Of a stretch of 64,000 bases of DNA, positions 1-7,467 are shown in pieces (positions within the stretch are counted from its first letter, which is position 1; every line of letters begins with the position of its first letter). The notes under the pieces were generated by a model. That model made no database searches. It was not told the origin of the DNA and saw only the letters and a list, made by a program, of their open reading frames with translations. Source of the DNA: Alteromonas sp. KUL42 (GTDB lineage: Bacteria; Pseudomonadota; Gammaproteobacteria; Enterobacterales; Alteromonadaceae); assembly GCF_006538325.1 (NCBI RefSeq), contig NZ_BJKK01000007.1, positions 62,001-126,000 on the forward strand, in the 5' to 3' direction. The position numbers and the translations under genes are program-made.

Positions 1-114
1 AGGTGTGCTTTTAAATAAATGTAATGTGGCACACGATGCAATAAAGCTTAACAAATCCTGTAAAGTGACAAGCGTGAGTGTAGTACGCAGCACTAGCTAT
101 AACGTTCTAAGATG

Positions 115-347
115 GAATCGTAGGAGTCAGTAAGGAAGCCAATATGTCTCCAATTGGTTATGGTAAGTGAACAATAATAACTATAAATCATTTATTTTTA
201 GCCTCCTACAAGTGAGGCAACAAGGTTAAGCGAATTGGCTTAGCCAACTACAATTTAATGCGTTTGTAAGTACTCCGATATTACAGACACGGCAACGAAG
301 CCCACCAAGCATGACATTTAGATGTCAAACGCTGGTGGGTTTTTTTT
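115..347 (+). promoter_or_regulatory. Structured 5' leader of the nitrate uptake operon
   Basis: No gene occupies the first 365 bases. The leader can form several hairpins: GTAGGAG near 120 with CTCCTAC near 203; GCCTC 201-205 with GAGGC 214-218; and an eight-pair stem at 224-245 with a six-base loop. TTGTAA near 265 can pair with either CTACAA upstream or TTACAG downstream, so alternative folds exist. The leader ends in an intrinsic terminator just before nrtA. Nitrate operons in Klebsiella and Azotobacter are controlled by leader antitermination through ANTAR proteins (NasR, NasT). That this leader works the same way is inference, because the loop does not match the ANTAR hexaloop. Confidence 0.5.
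301..347 (+). terminator. Intrinsic terminator/attenuator 18 bases before nrtA
   Basis: CCCACCA at 301-307 pairs with TGGTGGG at 333-339. A nested GACAT/ATGTC stem with a TTAG loop sits inside, and nine T follow. No upstream gene ends nearby, so this is more likely an attenuator for nrtA than the end of another transcript. Confidence 0.75.
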
Positions 348-365
348 TGGCTTTGAGGAACATCT

Positions 366-1775
366 ATGACCGGTTTGAAAACAAATTTACTACACCGCTT
401 AAGACAATCTTTAGCTAAAGGCATTGTGACCACACTGTCAGTGTCTTTGCTTAGCTCGCCCTTTTTGGCATTCGCACAAGAAGAGGCGTTAGGTTGGCCC
501 GAGAAAGAAGAACTTAAATTTGGGTTTATAAAGCTTACGGATATGGCGCCTCTCGCAGTGGCTTATGAGAAAGGCTTTTTTGAAGACGAAGGTTTGTACG
601 TTACTTTGGAGGCTCAGGCAAACTGGAAAGTACTGCTAGACCGCGTTATTGACGGACAGCTAGATGGCGCGCATATGCTCGCTGGGCAACCTCTTGGTGC
701 CACCATCGGTTTTGGTACGCAATCCCACGTGGTCACTGCTTTTAGTATGGATTTGAATGGCAATGGCATCACGGTATCCAATGAAGTGTGGAACAAAATG
801 AAAGCACATATTCCACACGAAAATGGGAAACCTGTGCATCCTATAAAAGCGGATTATCTAAAGCCAGTGATCGACGAATATCGAAGTGCTGGGAAGCCTT
901 TTAACATGGGAATGGTGTTCCCTGTATCAACGCATAATTACGAACTACGCTATTGGCTGGCAGCAGGGGGGATTCACCCCGGCTACTATGCACCGCATAA
1001 AGGGGATACTGCAGGGCAAATTGATGCACAAGCACTACTCTCAGTTACTCCACCTCCACAAATGCCTGCAACAATGGAAGCGGGCACCATCTATGGCTAT
1101 TGCGTCGGAGAACCTTGGAATCAGCAAGCCGTTTTCAAAGGCATAGGCGTACCGGTAATTACCGATTACGAGATATGGAAAAACAACCCAGAGAAGGTTT
1201 TTGGCGTTAGCCAAGCATGGGCTGAGCAATACCCCAATACACATATTCGCGTGGTAAAAGCACTAATTAGAGCGGCGATGTGGTTGGATGCAAACAACAA
1301 TGCAAACCGAGCAGAGGCGGTAAAAATTCTTTCAAAGAGTAATTATGTTGGCGCCGATGAAGATGTGTTGGCAAACAGTATGACAGGTACGTTTGAGTAC
1401 GAGAAAGGAGACAAGCGCGACGTACCTGATTTCAACGTATTTTTCCGTCATAACGCAACTTACCCCTATTACAGCGATGCCATTTGGTATTTAACACAAA
1501 TGCGTCGTTGGGGACAAATATCAAGCGCTAAGTCTGATGAATGGTACAAGGAAACTGCGAAAAAAGTATATAAGCCAGAAGTTTATGCAAAGGCAGCACG
1601 TGCACTTATCGCTGAAGGAAAAGCGAAGGCGGCCGACTTTCCAGAGTTTTCTACTGAGTCAGGCTTTAAACCACCGCAAAGTGAATTTATCGATGGCGTT
1701 ACCTTTGATGGTACCCAGCCTAATGCGTACTTAGAGCAATTTAACATTGGTTTGAAAGGCACAACAGAGTTGTAA
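366..1775 (+). CDS. nrtA: Nitrate ABC transporter, periplasmic substrate-binding protein
   Basis: This is the binding protein of an NrtABC/NasFED-type nitrate (possibly nitrite) importer. Residues 1-37 are a signal peptide with a basic N-terminus, hydrophobic core and AFA cleavage site. The mature part is an NMT1/THI5-like periplasmic fold, with the [13 protein letters not shown] and [10 protein letters not shown] segments typical of NrtA rather than taurine or sulfonate binders. The length of 469 aa fits the family. The ATG follows GAGG by six bases. nrtB and nrtC follow in the same direction, and mobA closes the cluster, supporting a role in nitrate assimilation. Bicarbonate-binding CmpA is a close relative but is cyanobacterial. 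Confidence 0.88.
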   Translation: MTGLKTNLLHRLRQSLAKGIVTTLSVSLLSSPFLAFAQEEALGWPEKEELKFGFIKLTDMAPLAVAYEKGFFEDEGLYVTLEAQANWKVLLDRVIDGQLDGAHMLAGQPLGATIGFGTQSHVVTAFSMDLNGNGITVSNEVWNKMKAHIPHENGKPVHPIKADYLKPVIDEYRSAGKPFNMGMVFPVSTHNYELRYWLAAGGIHPGYYAPHKGDTAGQIDAQALLSVTPPPQMPATMEAGTIYGYCVGEPWNQQAVFKGIGVPVITDYEIWKNNPEKVFGVSQAWAEQYPNTHIRVVKALIRAAMWLDANNNANRAEAVKILSKSNYVGADEDVLANSMTGTFEYEKGDKRDVPDFNVFFRHNATYPYYSDAIWYLTQMRRWGQISSAKSDEWYKETAKKVYKPEVYAKAARALIAEGKAKAADFPEFSTESGFKPPQSEFIDGVTFDGTQPNAYLEQFNIGLKGTTEL

Positions 1776-1789
1776 ATTTCGTTTCTTAC

Positions 1790-1821
1790 AGGGCTTCTTT
1801 CTCATAATTGAAAGAAGCTCT
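1790..1821 (+). other. Intercistronic hairpin between nrtA and nrtB
   Basis: AGGGCTTCTTTC pairs with GAAAGAAGCTCT across an eight-base loop, with one wobble pair. No T-run follows. Such stems after a binding-protein gene often protect the upstream mRNA and raise binding protein over permease; that role here is inferred. Confidence 0.45.
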
Positions 1822-1865
1822 CGAGCTAAAGCTTTCAAAAGCTCAACAAGTATCAGGAACATAAA

Positions 1866-2861
1866 ATGAGCAAAATAAGCACAATTTTAAGATTTACACC
1901 GGCTACATCCCGTTCAGAGGGCGTTACCGGATTCTTGTTTCAAAGTGCGCCGACACTGCTACTCCCAATTATTGGATTGTTATTGTTCCTTGCCATTTGG
2001 AATGGCGTTGCAAAAAGTATTGATACCTCACTAGGGCAGTTTCCTGGACCTGCACAAGTATGGGAACAAGTAGGTGCCCTTGCTAATGAGCATATTGAAC
2101 AACGCGAGAGTGCGGATGCTTTTTATACACGACAAGCTGAGCGTAATGCAGCAAGGGTGGCACAAGACCCTAACTATGTTCCAAAGATAAGAGCATTCAC
2201 TGGTGCGCCGACTTTTTTGGATCAGATTTGGACAAGTCTATATACGGTACTAGTTGGGTTTCTCATCGCGTCAATTGTCGCAGTACCTGTGGGTATTTTG
2301 TGCGGGCTAAGTAAATCTGCTTATACAGCGATAAACCCATTAATTCAGCTATTTAAACCTGTATCTCCATTGGCGTGGCTGCCTTTGGTTACTATGGTCG
2401 TCAGTGCGCTCTACGTGAGCGATGATCCAGCATTTTCCAAGTCATTTGTAACATCAGCGTTTACAGTTTCATTGTGTTGCTTGTGGCCCACGCTTATTAA
2501 TACGGCGGTTGGAGTGTCTAATATAGACAACGACCTTATCAACGTCAGCAAAGTTTTGCGTTTGTCACCGTTGTCTCATCTCACAAAAATTGTTTTGCCT
2601 TCATCCATTCCTATGATTTTCACCGGTTTGCGCCTTTCGTTAGGCATTGGTTGGATGGTCTTAATTGCCGCAGAGATGCTCGCGCAGAACCCAGGCTTAG
2701 GTAAATTTGTGTGGGATGAATTCCAGAACGGCAGTGGTGAGTCACTGGCGAGGATAATGGTAGCTGTTTTAACTATTGGGGCAATTGGGTTTGTATTAGA
2801 CCGTTGCATGTTATCAGTCCAGCGCGCTGTTAGCTGGGATAAGTCTCGCGTTTTACGCTGA
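1866..2861 (+). CDS. nrtB: Nitrate ABC transporter permease
   Basis: This 331-aa inner-membrane protein belongs to the BPD_transp_1 permease family. A first membrane segment lies at about 30-50, then a long charged periplasmic stretch at 65-120, then about five more membrane segments. The EAA-type cytoplasmic loop that docks on the ATPase is visible around residues 225-255 (VSKVLRLSPLSHL then LPSSIPMIFTGLR). It is preceded by AGGA seven bases from the ATG. It follows nrtA by 90 bases and precedes nrtC by 19, so the three genes should form one transporter. The long loop before the transmembrane domain is usual in NrtB. Confidence 0.88.
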   Translation: MSKISTILRFTPATSRSEGVTGFLFQSAPTLLLPIIGLLLFLAIWNGVAKSIDTSLGQFPGPAQVWEQVGALANEHIEQRESADAFYTRQAERNAARVAQDPNYVPKIRAFTGAPTFLDQIWTSLYTVLVGFLIASIVAVPVGILCGLSKSAYTAINPLIQLFKPVSPLAWLPLVTMVVSALYVSDDPAFSKSFVTSAFTVSLCCLWPTLINTAVGVSNIDNDLINVSKVLRLSPLSHLTKIVLPSSIPMIFTGLRLSLGIGWMVLIAAEMLAQNPGLGKFVWDEFQNGSGESLARIMVAVLTIGAIGFVLDRCMLSVQRAVSWDKSRVLR

Positions 2862-2880
2862 TAAATTAGGAGAGAAAACT

Positions 2881-3759
2881 ATGTCTACAAAGCACTTAGA
2901 GTTGGCCCAAGTAGGTATCGACTTTCCTACGCCTAAAGGGCCATTCAGAGCACTTGAAAACGTCAATTTGAAAATAGAAAAGGGTGAATTTGTTTCCCTT
3001 ATCGGTCACAGTGGATGTGGTAAATCTACTGTGCTTAATATTATTGCGGGTCTGCATCAAGCAACCACTGGTGGTGTCATTCTAGATGGTAGTGAGGTGA
3101 ATTCTCCAGGGCCAGAAAGGGCTGTGGTGTTTCAAAATCATTCTCTTCTACCTTGGTTGAGTGTGTACAAGAATGTAGAACTGGCAGTGAAATCAACCAT
3201 GCAGGGCAAAAGTAAAAGTGAAATGCGTGAGTGGATCTTACATAACTTGGCCTTGGTTCATATGAGTCATGCCCTCGATAAATTTCCCAATGAAATTTCC
3301 GGTGGCATGAAACAGCGTGTGGGTATTGCCCGTGCTCTAGCCATGGAGCCAAAGGTGTTGTTGATGGATGAACCCTTTGGCGCACTTGACGCGCTTACTC
3401 GCGCTCATCTACAAGATTCACTGATGGAGATTCATGCTAGTTTGGGTAATACGGTTATCATGATCACCCATGATGTAGATGAAGCAGTGTTACTTTCCGA
3501 CCGCATTGTGATGATGAACAATGGTCCTGCTGCAACCGTTGGTGAAATTCTTGATATCGCGCTACCACGTCCACGCGACAGACTGGTACTCGCCGATAGT
3601 AAACAATACAACCATTACCGACATGAAGTACTGACCTTTCTTTACGACAAACAAAAGAAAGTGGAAACCGTATCGTCGCATGGCAAAAGCACATTAAAGC
3701 AATCAGCTAATGGGGTGTCATCTGAGAAAAAAGACAAAAGTAATTCAGATGCCGCCTAA
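2881..3759 (+). CDS. nrtC: Nitrate ABC transporter ATP-binding protein
   Basis: This is the cytoplasmic ATPase subunit. Walker A (GHSGCGKST) is at 42-50, the signature ISGGMKQR at 139-146, Walker B LLMDEP at 160-165 followed by the D-loop, and the switch histidine in ITHDVDEA at about 197. A tail of some 35 residues rich in Lys and Ser follows the nucleotide-binding domain; it lacks the NrtA-like regulatory domain of cyanobacterial NrtC, so this resembles NrtD/NasD in layout. The start has AGGAGA eight bases upstream. Substrate assignment rests on nrtA and the operon, since the ATPase alone does not separate nitrate from sulfonate systems. Confidence 0.85.
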   Translation: MSTKHLELAQVGIDFPTPKGPFRALENVNLKIEKGEFVSLIGHSGCGKSTVLNIIAGLHQATTGGVILDGSEVNSPGPERAVVFQNHSLLPWLSVYKNVELAVKSTMQGKSKSEMREWILHNLALVHMSHALDKFPNEISGGMKQRVGIARALAMEPKVLLMDEPFGALDALTRAHLQDSLMEIHASLGNTVIMITHDVDEAVLLSDRIVMMNNGPAATVGEILDIALPRPRDRLVLADSKQYNHYRHEVLTFLYDKQKKVETVSSHGKSTLKQSANGVSSEKKDKSNSDAA

Positions 3760-3910
3760 CCATACCGGCCTTTGAATGAAGCGACAATAGTAACGCGACA
3801 AATAGTTCAAACACGCTAAGTCGCCATCTAAATTTCCGTAACTTTTTTCCTTGTTGTTAAAGCAGGGGGGGAATGCTGCGCTTAATATTTGATATCGATT
3901 GGGAATAAAC

Positions 3911-5131
3911 ATGAAAACCTTACACAAAATGAGTTTGAAACTACTTTCAACATCTTTACTCATCAGCTTTGGCACACATGCATTGGCGAATGACATTCAT
4001 GATGCATTGAGTAATTCATCTGCGTATGCAGATTTTAACCTCCGCTACGAGTCAGTAGACCAAGACAATGCCGTAAAAGATGCCAGCGCATTGACGTTGC
4101 GCACATGGCTGGGCTTTTCAACGGGCAGCGTAAATGGCTTCTCGTTTACGGCTGAAGTTGAGGATAGTCGTATTGTGATGGGGCAAGACGAATATACGGT
4201 TGGGCCTACAGGCTTTAATGTGGGTGAGTACTCGGTTATCGCTGACCCAGAAACCACTGAGCTAGATCAAGCCTATATTCAGTACAAGAGTGATAATTTT
4301 ACAGCGCGAGTAGGGCGTCAAGTGATCACCCTTGATGATCACCGATTTGTGGGTCACGTGGCGTGGCGTCAAGACAAGCAAACCTTCGACGCGATAAGTG
4401 CCAAATACGCAGTAAACAGTGAATTAGAGCTATTCTATAGTTATTTGTATAAGCGCAATCGTATCTTTGCAGAGGCGGCTGACCTAGACTCTAAAGATCA
4501 TATCCTACACGCTGCATATCAGTCGAAAATAGGTAAGTTTGTTGCCTACGCTTATTTACTGGAGGTAGACAATGATACCAACAATGCATTGGATACATAT
4601 GGCATTAGCTATGATGGCAAAACAACCACAGAAAGTGTGAACTGGGCCTATGGCGCAGAGTTTGCCACTCAAACTAGTGAGTCAGGCAGTGGTGATGCTG
4701 CAACCAGTTTTGACGCGTCTTATTTTAATGCCTATTTGGGAGCTACGTTTTCAGGTATTACTGCCAAAGTTGATTACGAAGTATTGGGTTCTGACGACGG
4801 GCTCTATGGTTTTGCAACCCCACTGGCCACGCTACATAAATTTAATGGTTTTGCTGATCTCTTTTTGGCAACACCTCAACAAGGCTTACAAGATTTGAAG
4901 CTCTCCTTGGCAGGCGCTGCAGCTGGCGGTAAATGGCTGTTGGCGTATCATAACTATTCTGCTGATGAAAGTACCGCGACTGTAGATGATTTGGGTAGTG
5001 AAGTGAATCTTCAATACACTAAGAAGTTTGCAGGTAAGTACAATGTTGGAATTAAATATGCGGCGTATGATGCTGGCGATATCAAAGTAGACACAAATCG
5101 TTTCTGGATGTGGGTAGGTACGCGCTTTTAA
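3911..5131 (+). CDS. Outer-membrane beta-barrel of the nitrate operon (alginate-export-like porin)
   Basis: This 406-aa protein starts with a signal peptide (about 1-26, ending THALA). Alternating amphipathic strands follow, and the C-terminus is GTRF, the terminal aromatic expected of an outer-membrane barrel. It resembles the Alginate_exp barrel family; similar genes are common in nitrate assimilation clusters of marine gammaproteobacteria. An upstream in-frame TTG would add four residues, but the ATG at 3911 fits the signal peptide better. It follows nrtC by 151 bases and touches mobA. I infer that it lets nitrate cross the outer membrane; nothing in the sequence proves the substrate. Confidence 0.7.
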   Translation: MKTLHKMSLKLLSTSLLISFGTHALANDIHDALSNSSAYADFNLRYESVDQDNAVKDASALTLRTWLGFSTGSVNGFSFTAEVEDSRIVMGQDEYTVGPTGFNVGEYSVIADPETTELDQAYIQYKSDNFTARVGRQVITLDDHRFVGHVAWRQDKQTFDAISAKYAVNSELELFYSYLYKRNRIFAEAADLDSKDHILHAAYQSKIGKFVAYAYLLEVDNDTNNALDTYGISYDGKTTTESVNWAYGAEFATQTSESGSGDAATSFDASYFNAYLGATFSGITAKVDYEVLGSDDGLYGFATPLATLHKFNGFADLFLATPQQGLQDLKLSLAGAAAGGKWLLAYHNYSADESTATVDDLGSEVNLQYTKKFAGKYNVGIKYAAYDAGDIKVDTNRFWMWVGTRF

Positions 5132-5758
5132 ATGAAGATTGCATCATCGAGTTTTGAGCACTGGGGCGAAGGCGCTGACGACGTTAGCGCTTTTATCCTG
5201 TGTGGTGGCCAATCACGGCGTATGGGACGCAGCAAAGCCGCGTTAACATTAGGTCATAACACCTTCTTGGAAACCGCCAAACAGACCGTGGTCAATACGG
5301 GAGTCAAAAATCTTTATTATGTGGGGCAAAAGGGGTGCGATTTTGTTGATGATGTGCCATTTAGAGGGCCGGGCGCGGCGTTAATAAATGCCTTGGCGCA
5401 GTTTATTCGTTTTAGCACGTTAACTACATCACCACAGCCAAAAGAACGAGCGAGTAACACTGTGCTGGTGTTACCCGTGGACATGCCGCTTTTGACTCCT
5501 GAATTACTTTGTGTGCTGCTTAAACATGCCAGAAGAAAAAGACGTAGCGTGTATTTCGAGAACGAGTGCTTTCCCCTTGTGCTATACAATGTAAAGCATT
5601 TGAACAATAAACTTCAAGCACTCGCCTCTATTAATGAGTCGCCCTCTATCCGCTCTATTTTAAAAGCGATAGATGCTGAAAGTATTGAAACGCCATCTAG
5701 ATTTAAACCCAGTTTAATGAACGTAAATACCCCAGATGACTATGCGCTCATTTCTTAA
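5132..5758 (+). CDS. mobA: Molybdenum cofactor guanylyltransferase (MobA-like)
   Basis: MobA transfers GMP to molybdopterin to make the bis-MGD cofactor that assimilatory nitrate reductase needs. The N-terminal nucleotide-binding motif ILCGGQSRRMGRSKA is at 22-36, and the metal-site segment LPVDMPLL follows near 112. At 208 aa it matches the family. Its ATG directly abuts the TAA of the barrel gene, so translation is probably coupled. The first 20 residues precede the usual start of the fold and are unusual. The position at the end of the nitrate operon supports the call; nitrate and nitrite reductase genes are not in the window. Confidence 0.85.
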   Translation: MKIASSSFEHWGEGADDVSAFILCGGQSRRMGRSKAALTLGHNTFLETAKQTVVNTGVKNLYYVGQKGCDFVDDVPFRGPGAALINALAQFIRFSTLTTSPQPKERASNTVLVLPVDMPLLTPELLCVLLKHARRKRRSVYFENECFPLVLYNVKHLNNKLQALASINESPSIRSILKAIDAESIETPSRFKPSLMNVNTPDDYALIS

Positions 5759-5791
5759 CCGCTAATCTCTTAGACACAAATATCGTAATCA

Positions 5792-6382
5792 CTAATTGAC
5801 TAGCCAGCCACGTTCAACTGCAATATCAAGTTGGGCCATAACATAGTCCCAAAGGGCAGGGGCACTGGTTTGAAGGTGTGCATTGCGCTTTTCTATTTTG
5901 TCTCTGGCAATGCCATGCTTTTTCCAACTGCCGCCCTCGTCTTTCATATTTTGAAATACTGGCAGCACGCGATCCATGGCTTTGGCAAACTCAGCATCTG
6001 CAGTTTGGGCCTCTTCAAATTCTAACCAAAGGTTTAGCAATTCGTTGTTTAAAGGCGTTGGAAGTAAACCAAAGATGCGTTTAGCCGCATCGAGTTCTTT
6101 TTGCGCTTGTGCGTCGTGATCGTCTTGTGCGTTAAAGGCAAACATGTCACCTGCGTCAATTTCTACAATATCGTGAATGAGGATCATACGAATGACGCGG
6201 GTAACATCAATTGGCTTTTGCGCATATTGGCTTAACACAGAAGCCATCAGGGCAACGTGCCAGCTGTGCTCAGCTGAGTTTTCTTGTCGATTGTTGTCAG
6301 CGGGTAGCGTAATTTGCCTTTTTACTGCTTTGAGCCTATCGAGTTCGCAGATGAAATCTGTTAAGTCACTAACGGGATACAT
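5792..6382 (-). CDS. HD-domain 5'-nucleotidase-like phosphohydrolase (YfbR/HDDC2 family)
   Basis: This 196-aa cytoplasmic metal-dependent phosphohydrolase has HD-superfamily residues in order: ENSAEHSWHVAL near 34-45, IHDIVEIDAGD near 68-78 (the HD pair and nearby acidic residues), and a later Asp in KAMDRVLP. Length and motif spacing fit HDDC2/YfbR proteins, which dephosphorylate deoxynucleoside monophosphates. It is convergent with mobA across 33 bases and lies 66 bases after dsbA, with a terminator between, so it probably has its own promoter. The substrate is inferred from the family only. Confidence 0.75.
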   Translation of the reverse strand: MYPVSDLTDFICELDRLKAVKRQITLPADNNRQENSAEHSWHVALMASVLSQYAQKPIDVTRVIRMILIHDIVEIDAGDMFAFNAQDDHDAQAQKELDAAKRIFGLLPTPLNNELLNLWLEFEEAQTADAEFAKAMDRVLPVFQNMKDEGGSWKKHGIARDKIEKRNAHLQTSAPALWDYVMAQLDIAVERGWLVN

Positions 6383-6405
6383 AGTGAAAGTACTCCTGAA
6401 ATAAA

Positions 6406-6427
6406 AATGGGCGCTTAAGCGCCCATT
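6406..6427 (-). terminator. Intrinsic terminator of dsbA
   Basis: AATGGGCGC and GCGCCCATT form a perfect nine-pair stem with a TTAA loop. Read on the minus strand it is followed by TTTAT, shortly after the dsbA stop codon. Confidence 0.75.
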
Positions 6428-6448
6428 ATAAAATACAAAAAACGTAAA

Positions 6449-7081
6449 TTATTTTTGCTCTGACAGCCAAACAATCAAATCAGCGATATCATCAAATGTC
6501 ATGTCAGAGGTGAACGTTGGCTGATACTTACCATTAATAATGAAATTTGGTACGCCGGTTAGGTGCTCACGGTAGTCATCAATAAGTTGTTGGTTCTTAC
6601 GTAGCATGCTGTTTACACCAAAGCTCTTCGCCATTTTGTCAAACTCTTCGCCATCTACACCGTTTACTACAAAGATATTGCGAATGTCTTTAAGGCCGGT
6701 AATAGATGCACGCTGTTTATGAATGTAGTTGAAGATAGCACCATTCAATGCATCTTCTTGTTTCATAGCACGAGCAATTAACATTGCTTTAGTGGCGTCG
6801 TCTTGTACTTCTGGACCTGTAAAGCGCATGAAATTAACGTGCACTTTAGTGAATTTAGTGCCTTCGCTTTTCTTTGCTTTAATTTGTTCAACAATGGGCT
6901 CGAACTTAAAGCAGTGTGGACACCAGAAAGAGAAGTATTCAGTAATAACTGGTTTATCAGTAGCTTCTTTATCGAGTACGGTGTAATGCGTACCTTCCTT
7001 CCATTTCGACGCTGGTTCTTGTGCGCAGGCCGTTAAAGGCATAAGTATTGCCATGACAAACATTACTGCAAACTTTTTCAT
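6449..7081 (-). CDS. dsbA: Thiol:disulfide interchange protein DsbA
   Basis: This periplasmic thioredoxin-fold oxidase introduces disulfides into exported proteins. The catalytic CPHC is at 54-57 in FSFWCPHCFKF, and the cis-proline segment TGVPNF lies near 174. From the ATG at 7081 it is 210 aa, typical of DsbA; that start has AGGAAG eight bases upstream, whereas the longer reading frame begins with an implausible extension. The leader reads LTACAQ at 16-21. This fits a signal peptidase I site (ACA, then Q) but also matches a lipobox (L-T-A-C), so membrane anchoring is possible. Confidence 0.9.
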   Translation of the reverse strand: MKKFAVMFVMAILMPLTACAQEPASKWKEGTHYTVLDKEATDKPVITEYFSFWCPHCFKFEPIVEQIKAKKSEGTKFTKVHVNFMRFTGPEVQDDATKAMLIARAMKQEDALNGAIFNYIHKQRASITGLKDIRNIFVVNGVDGEEFDKMAKSFGVNSMLRKNQQLIDDYREHLTGVPNFIINGKYQPTFTSDMTFDDIADLIVWLSEQK

Positions 7082-7129
7082 CAAATAGCTTCCTGTAGTA
7101 AAAATGAAAATGGTGGTGCGTTGCACTTT

Positions 7130-7190
7130 ATACCAATCCGCATAGGAGTCTACCCTCTTAGAGTGGGAAAGCTCCTATACAGATTGGTAT
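7130..7190. repeat. 61-bp palindromic intergenic element
   Basis: ATACCAATCCGCATAGGAG at 7130-7148 is repeated inverted at 7172-7190 with 17 of 19 positions identical. The two differences still pair as wobbles on one strand, and the loop itself has CCCTC/GAGTGGG complementarity. It lies just upstream of dsbA and has no coding potential. A diverged half copy occurs at 15601-15619. This resembles REP/MITE-like extragenic palindromes. Confidence 0.65.
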
Positions 7191-7342
7191 TAGTTGGAGG
7201 TTATCATAGCCTTCTCGCGTTAACTAGAACAATGCCCAATAACGCGACAATCAGACCAAAAAACACAATGAACGTAAGTTCGTACTAGGATGAGTTTATA
7301 AGTGCGAAGCTGAACAGCGCATGAATTTAGAGAGGATACAAA

Positions 7343-7368
7343 AAAGCACCGCCAATTGGCGGTGCTTT
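7343..7368 (-). terminator. Intrinsic terminator of btuB
   Basis: AAAGCACCGCCAA and TTGGCGGTGCTTT form a perfect 26-base palindrome, followed on the minus strand by more T, about 100 bases after the btuB stop. The rest of the 386-base stretch between btuB and dsbA holds only this and the palindromic element. Confidence 0.8.
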
Positions 7369-7467
7369 ATTTGAACCTTATTCAGATCTTTACGTTTTAC
7401 AACACTTAGCCAGCATTGCTTATGATTAGCCTATGTCGTGTAAAACCGCGTTAAACCAACATAAAAT

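Noticed and set aside
27..40. TGGCACACGATGCA as a sigma-54 promoter for the nitrate operon
   Set aside because: GG and GC are eight bases apart instead of the required ten, and the site is more than 300 bases from nrtA with the leader between.
224..245. Hexaloop hairpin as a canonical ANTAR target
   Set aside because: The stem and loop size fit, but the loop GAATTG lacks A at position 1 and G at position 4, and no convincing second hexaloop was found. Kept only as a structured leader.
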